Assembly (NCBI RefSeq): GCF_036785885.1
Contig: NC_092329.1
Coordinates: 7,998,001-8,062,000, forward strand
Reading direction: 5' to 3'
Length of the DNA: 64,000 bases
From: Coffea arabica
Lineage: Eukaryota; Streptophyta; Magnoliopsida; Gentianales; Rubiaceae
Every line of letters begins with the position of its first letter. The first letter of the stretch is position 1. The translations under genes were made by a program, and so were the position numbers. This document shows positions 61,000 through 64,000 of the stretch, piece by piece. A model generated the notes under the pieces. That model was not told where the DNA came from. It was given only the letters and a program-made list of their open reading frames with translations, and made no database searches.

Positions 61000-61503
61000 A
61001 ATTTGATTCTTTTGCCTTTCTAGTCCAATTATTAGCTCCTCCTCCTCCATAACCTCTCTTTATAAAGTATTCAAAATCGACAGGCAACGAATTATTGAAT
61101 GAAGTCTTATTTAGTGGAAACTGATTGAAAATGGTAGTACTATAAATTGCATATGCAATTCAGTACTATAAGCTGCTGAATATTCTTTAATGAAATTATT
61201 GCTAGGATTTAGTACATAGTAAACACAATTTATATATCAAAAAAAAAAAAAAAAGGGAGAAGCACACCAAGATGGAACACGTCTGACATACTTGGCACTA
61301 AGTGCAATACATAGCAGTACAGTTTTGTATAGGTTGAAAATCATTATTTATGGACATTACATCATAAAATTCACAACATGAATAATGCAACTACTAGCCC
61401 TTTTGTCCCATTCTTGGATGATTGATTTCAACTACTAAGCCCTTTTTTGATATACGTGCGGTCTATTCAAATTATACAGAAAAATTAATTTAGAAGCTTT
61501 AGT
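61000..61503. other. intergenic, 3' flank of PSK gene 1
   Basis: AT-rich with an A-run (about 61240-61254). No gene seen. Confidence 0.5.
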
Positions 61504-61956
61504 TCACGGATTGTGGTTCTGAGTGTAGATATAGTCCGTATGAGCCACCAGCGTCCTCCGCATCAAACACTCGTCTTTGTCCACTTCTTGACAGCTTACT
61601 TCTTCAGTCCCAAAATTATTCTTCTTCTCCTCTCTCTCAGCATCCTATGTGTGCATATTTAAATGTTTTAGAACCCCAAAAAAACAAGGGAAATTATTTT
61701 AGGGAAAAGAAAACTGAAAGAGAAAGGAGAAAAAACCACGAAAAGAATTTAGTTAGTTTATGGATGAAACAGGAGGAGGACAAAAGTGAAGCAAACAATA
61801 GAGGCCTTGAGAAATGAAACAGAGTTAGAAAATGAAAAGAATTCGACTTGCCTTGTACTGGGTTTTCATCAGAGAAGGTTCAGTACGAGCAAGACTTGTA
61901 GTAACTAGCATGGAGAAGAACAGGACGGCCACCATGAAAAGACTGTTGAACTTCAT
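61504..61956 (-). CDS. PSK: phytosulfokine precursor, YIYTQ form, 81 aa
   Basis: Two exons on the minus strand: 61956-61852 (35 codons) and 61644-61504 (47 codons, TGA). Residues 1-23 form a signal peptide ([20 protein letters not shown], then SLA). The C-terminal part has the phytosulfokine signature: SCQ...DEC, then [17 protein letters not shown] is the mature pentapeptide, which in plants is sulfated on both Tyr by TPST in the Golgi, cut out by subtilases and sensed by PSKR receptor kinases to promote cell growth. The Asp before the first Tyr is the conserved sulfation cue. The intron uses a GC donor (CAAG|GCAAGT) and an AG acceptor (CATAG). An upstream in-frame ATG at 62052 would add 32 residues and mask the signal peptide, so 61956 is preferred. 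Confidence 0.9.
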
Positions 61957-63072
61957 CCTCCCCCTTTTTTTTTTTGTTTGGGGGGCTCTCCTCTGGGACG
62001 AGAATGGTGAGCTAATAATTCTTGGTTCGTGGGAAGCCACCACTATTTTCATAGGACATGAAATGCAAGAGATGTTTGTTTAATGGAGTGAGGGACATAT
62101 ATATAGAGGATTTCTGAGGGAACATGTGGAGAAATTATTGGGTTGAGATGGATAGAATCTAAGGCGATCAGTTGTTGACGGGTGGTCAGGCTCTCTAATC
62201 TTTTTGATTGCTTGCTCACTTTTTTGACTGTTGCTCGTCAATGGAACATTAAATTATTACTTAGAATTAGTAAATTCACTGAGACACATCCAAACAGAGA
62301 AGTGTTTGCTTTAGACTTCTTCTTTACTGCTTACTAGGTGCATACCCACATTTGGTTCATTTTAATTTGATCCAACATACCATATATTTGGATCCATTAT
62401 TGTTTTTAATTGAGACCCTTTTACATCTTTTTATCAACCGAATTGGGTACGAGCCCTATTTAATAATTCAATTTAGTATTTAAATTTAATGGATTTAGAT
62501 TTTAATATGTTTGGTTGCATTTGATAACAAAAAATAGAACATCTGAAGTAATTAAACGGTATTAAATTTTTTAGATAAAACTTGGTCTAAAAAATAAGTG
62601 ATAAGCTATTAATTTATCACTTAATGTGACATATACTCAAATGCATCAAATTTAGTATTTAAATATGGATTAATTTTTCCTACACTGACAGTGTATACAC
62701 TATCAGCGTTGGATAAATGATAACTATGCAAAATTTGAATTTGCACACATGTCATGAATCAAATGATGATAGTGTATACACTGTCAGACTTCGAATTTCA
62801 GTTTTTAAACTTCAATTTTATCTTTTACTGATAGTGCAAATAAATTCTTGTTCAGAGTTCGTTTCAAGTGGCAAATTAAGTCCGGTATTCTTGTTTGTGG
62901 AATAATTACACAAGTCCAAAAGGTTGGTAGTTGGTAGCACAAAGCGAATGAATTTGATTTGTAACACAATTCCAACTCGCAAAAGTAAGTAAATGAAAAC
63001 GTTTTTCATATATAACCCGTTTCCATAGTTTATTTTGCACCTAGATACATTGAGGCATGGAAAAGGAGTATG
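61957..63072. other. spacer between the two PSK genes
   Basis: AT-rich. Contains an imperfect inverted pair (ACTGACAGTGTATACACT near 62685 and AGTGTATACACTGTCAGA near 62770) resembling the ends of a small MITE. No gene. Confidence 0.45.
62096..62106 (-). promoter_or_regulatory. TATA box of PSK gene 1
   Basis: TATATATA read on the minus strand, about 140 bases before the ATG at 61956. It predicts a start site near 62070, so the upstream ATGs would lie in the leader. Confidence 0.5.
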
Positions 63073-63435
63073 CTAACGGCCATTTCCGCCCTGGCTGTCA
63101 TTTGTGTAAATGTAATCGAGATGAGCCACAAAACTTTTCTGCATCAAGCACTCTTCTTCATCCTCCGCTCCTTGGCAGCTTGCTCCTTCAACCCCCACGA
63201 ATTTCTCCGCCTCAGGATTCTACAACAGAGTTATTAAACAATAAAAAAAATCAAAATAATAAAACGAAAAAATAAACCCCAGAAAAAGGGGAAGGAATCA
63301 AGCATAGTTATTAATCTGCAGGATGGCCAGTACCTCTTTAAGGGCTTTCAGCAGAGAAGGATCACCGCGAGCCGTACATGTAACGGTGAGTAACAGCAGA
63401 ATGGCTACAATGAAGATGGCATTTTGCTTTGACAT
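63073..63435 (-). CDS. PSK: phytosulfokine precursor, variant YIYTN form, 82 aa
   Basis: Two exons on the minus strand: 63435-63334 (34 codons) and 63219-63073 (49 codons, TAG), with a GT-AG intron of 114 bases at the same position and phase as in PSK gene 1. The signal peptide is MSKQNAIFIVAILLLLTVTC, then TA. The prodomain shares ARGDPSLLK with ARTEPSLMK of the neighbour. The C-terminus reads SCQ...EEEC, then SFVAHLDYIYTN and a short Gly-rich tail. The cysteine pair, the Asp-Tyr sulfation context and the intron position place it in the PSK family, but the last peptide residue is Asn where Gln is canonical. YIYTN forms have been reported for some plant PSKs (termed PSK-delta in legumes, from memory). 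Whether it is processed to a pentapeptide is unknown. Likely a tandem duplicate. Confidence 0.87.
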
Positions 63436-64000
63436 TTTTATTTTGGGGGGTAAAATAACCAGATCAAATATTAGTAATTCTGATTGATTTGGGTCGGAAG
63501 GAAGGAAATATCTTTTACGGGAAAGAAGGGAGGAAATTAAACGGAAATGAGATTGCCAGCCTAAGACAAAGCTGTCGTGTACAAAGCATTTTATCGAATT
63601 GGTCTAAATGCTGAGAATTAGATTTGGGCCATTTGGAAGAGTCAAACTTTCCGACCTTAAAGATCATTATAATGGGCCATCCTTTACTCTGTTTGATATT
63701 CACTAGACCCAAAAAAAAAGGGGAGATGTACTATCATTTCTCAATGCTAGATACTTGATCTCGTGAATCATGTCGCACGCAACTTAGTATGTTGTTGATC
63801 AAAGCATACAACTCATTTAATTTTGGTGAACCAATTGAATGATACTTCAAACTCTTATTTCCTGTTATGGTGAATCTATTTTTGTTTCTAAAGGATACTC
63901 AAAGACTTTTGGATGGGAAGTGAGAAAATAGACGAGACGAGATTCAAACTAAAAGCTTCACGATTACTTGACTAATATTTTCATAGGGAGGGACGATTTG
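63436..64000. other. upstream region of PSK gene 2
   Basis: No gene. No confident TATA box on the minus strand. A short purine-rich stretch is at about 63500-63545. Confidence 0.45.

Noticed and set aside
1-64000. tRNA, rRNA or CRISPR arrays
   Set aside because: No clover-leaf with A and B boxes, no ribosomal sequence, and no regularly spaced repeats with unique spacers were found by eye. The regular repeats seen are microsatellites and MITEs.

Overview
This is a window of plant nuclear DNA, almost certainly from a eudicot. The evidence is AT-rich intergenic DNA, short GT-AG (and some GC-AG) introns, plant-only gene families and dense plant transposons. The exact species cannot be read from the sequence.

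Layout. 1-13.1 kb: a head-to-tail array of three GH5 beta-glucan hydrolase genes (exo-1,3-beta-glucosidase-like, with a fascin-like domain inserted in the catalytic domain). The first lacks its 5' end because of the window edge; the other two are complete at 508 aa each. 13.1-18.1 kb: AT-rich spacer with one small hAT element. 18.2 kb: a 65-aa two-helix OSR/ARGOS-like protein. 19.4-26.8 kb: a nested transposon stack. A LINE RNase H remnant is split by a hAT element (8-bp duplication); the hAT carries a Stowaway MITE and a young Ty3/Gypsy chromovirus with near-identical LTRs. 28.3-30.2 kb: a SOB FIVE-LIKE (SOFL) gene followed by an exact 475-bp duplication. 34.06-35.63 kb: a young Mutator-type element (9-bp duplication, 141-bp perfect inverted ends) holding pieces of two host genes, a SWI3 SWIRM domain and an FCP1/SCP-like phosphatase, in opposite orientations (a Pack-MULE). 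35.6-46 kb: gene-free DNA with MITEs and a 1.37-kb long-inverted-repeat element. 47.1 kb: a PUB30/31-like U-box/ARM E3 ligase. 50.9-52.8 kb: two more MITE-type elements. 55.6 kb: a PP2-A10-like membrane protein. 61.5-63.4 kb: two small tandem phytosulfokine precursor genes on the minus strand, one ending in YIYTQ and the other in YIYTN.

The genes do not form a pathway. Several (OSR, SOFL, PSK) belong to families that tune growth and hormone response, but nothing here shows co-regulation. The strongest observations are the two-gene Pack-MULE, the PSK pair with a variant peptide, the four-layer nested insertion, and three GC-AG introns in only five intact multi-exon genes. I found no RNA genes and no CRISPR. 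All exon structures were built by eye from splice signals, frame continuity and paralogue comparison, and have no transcript support.
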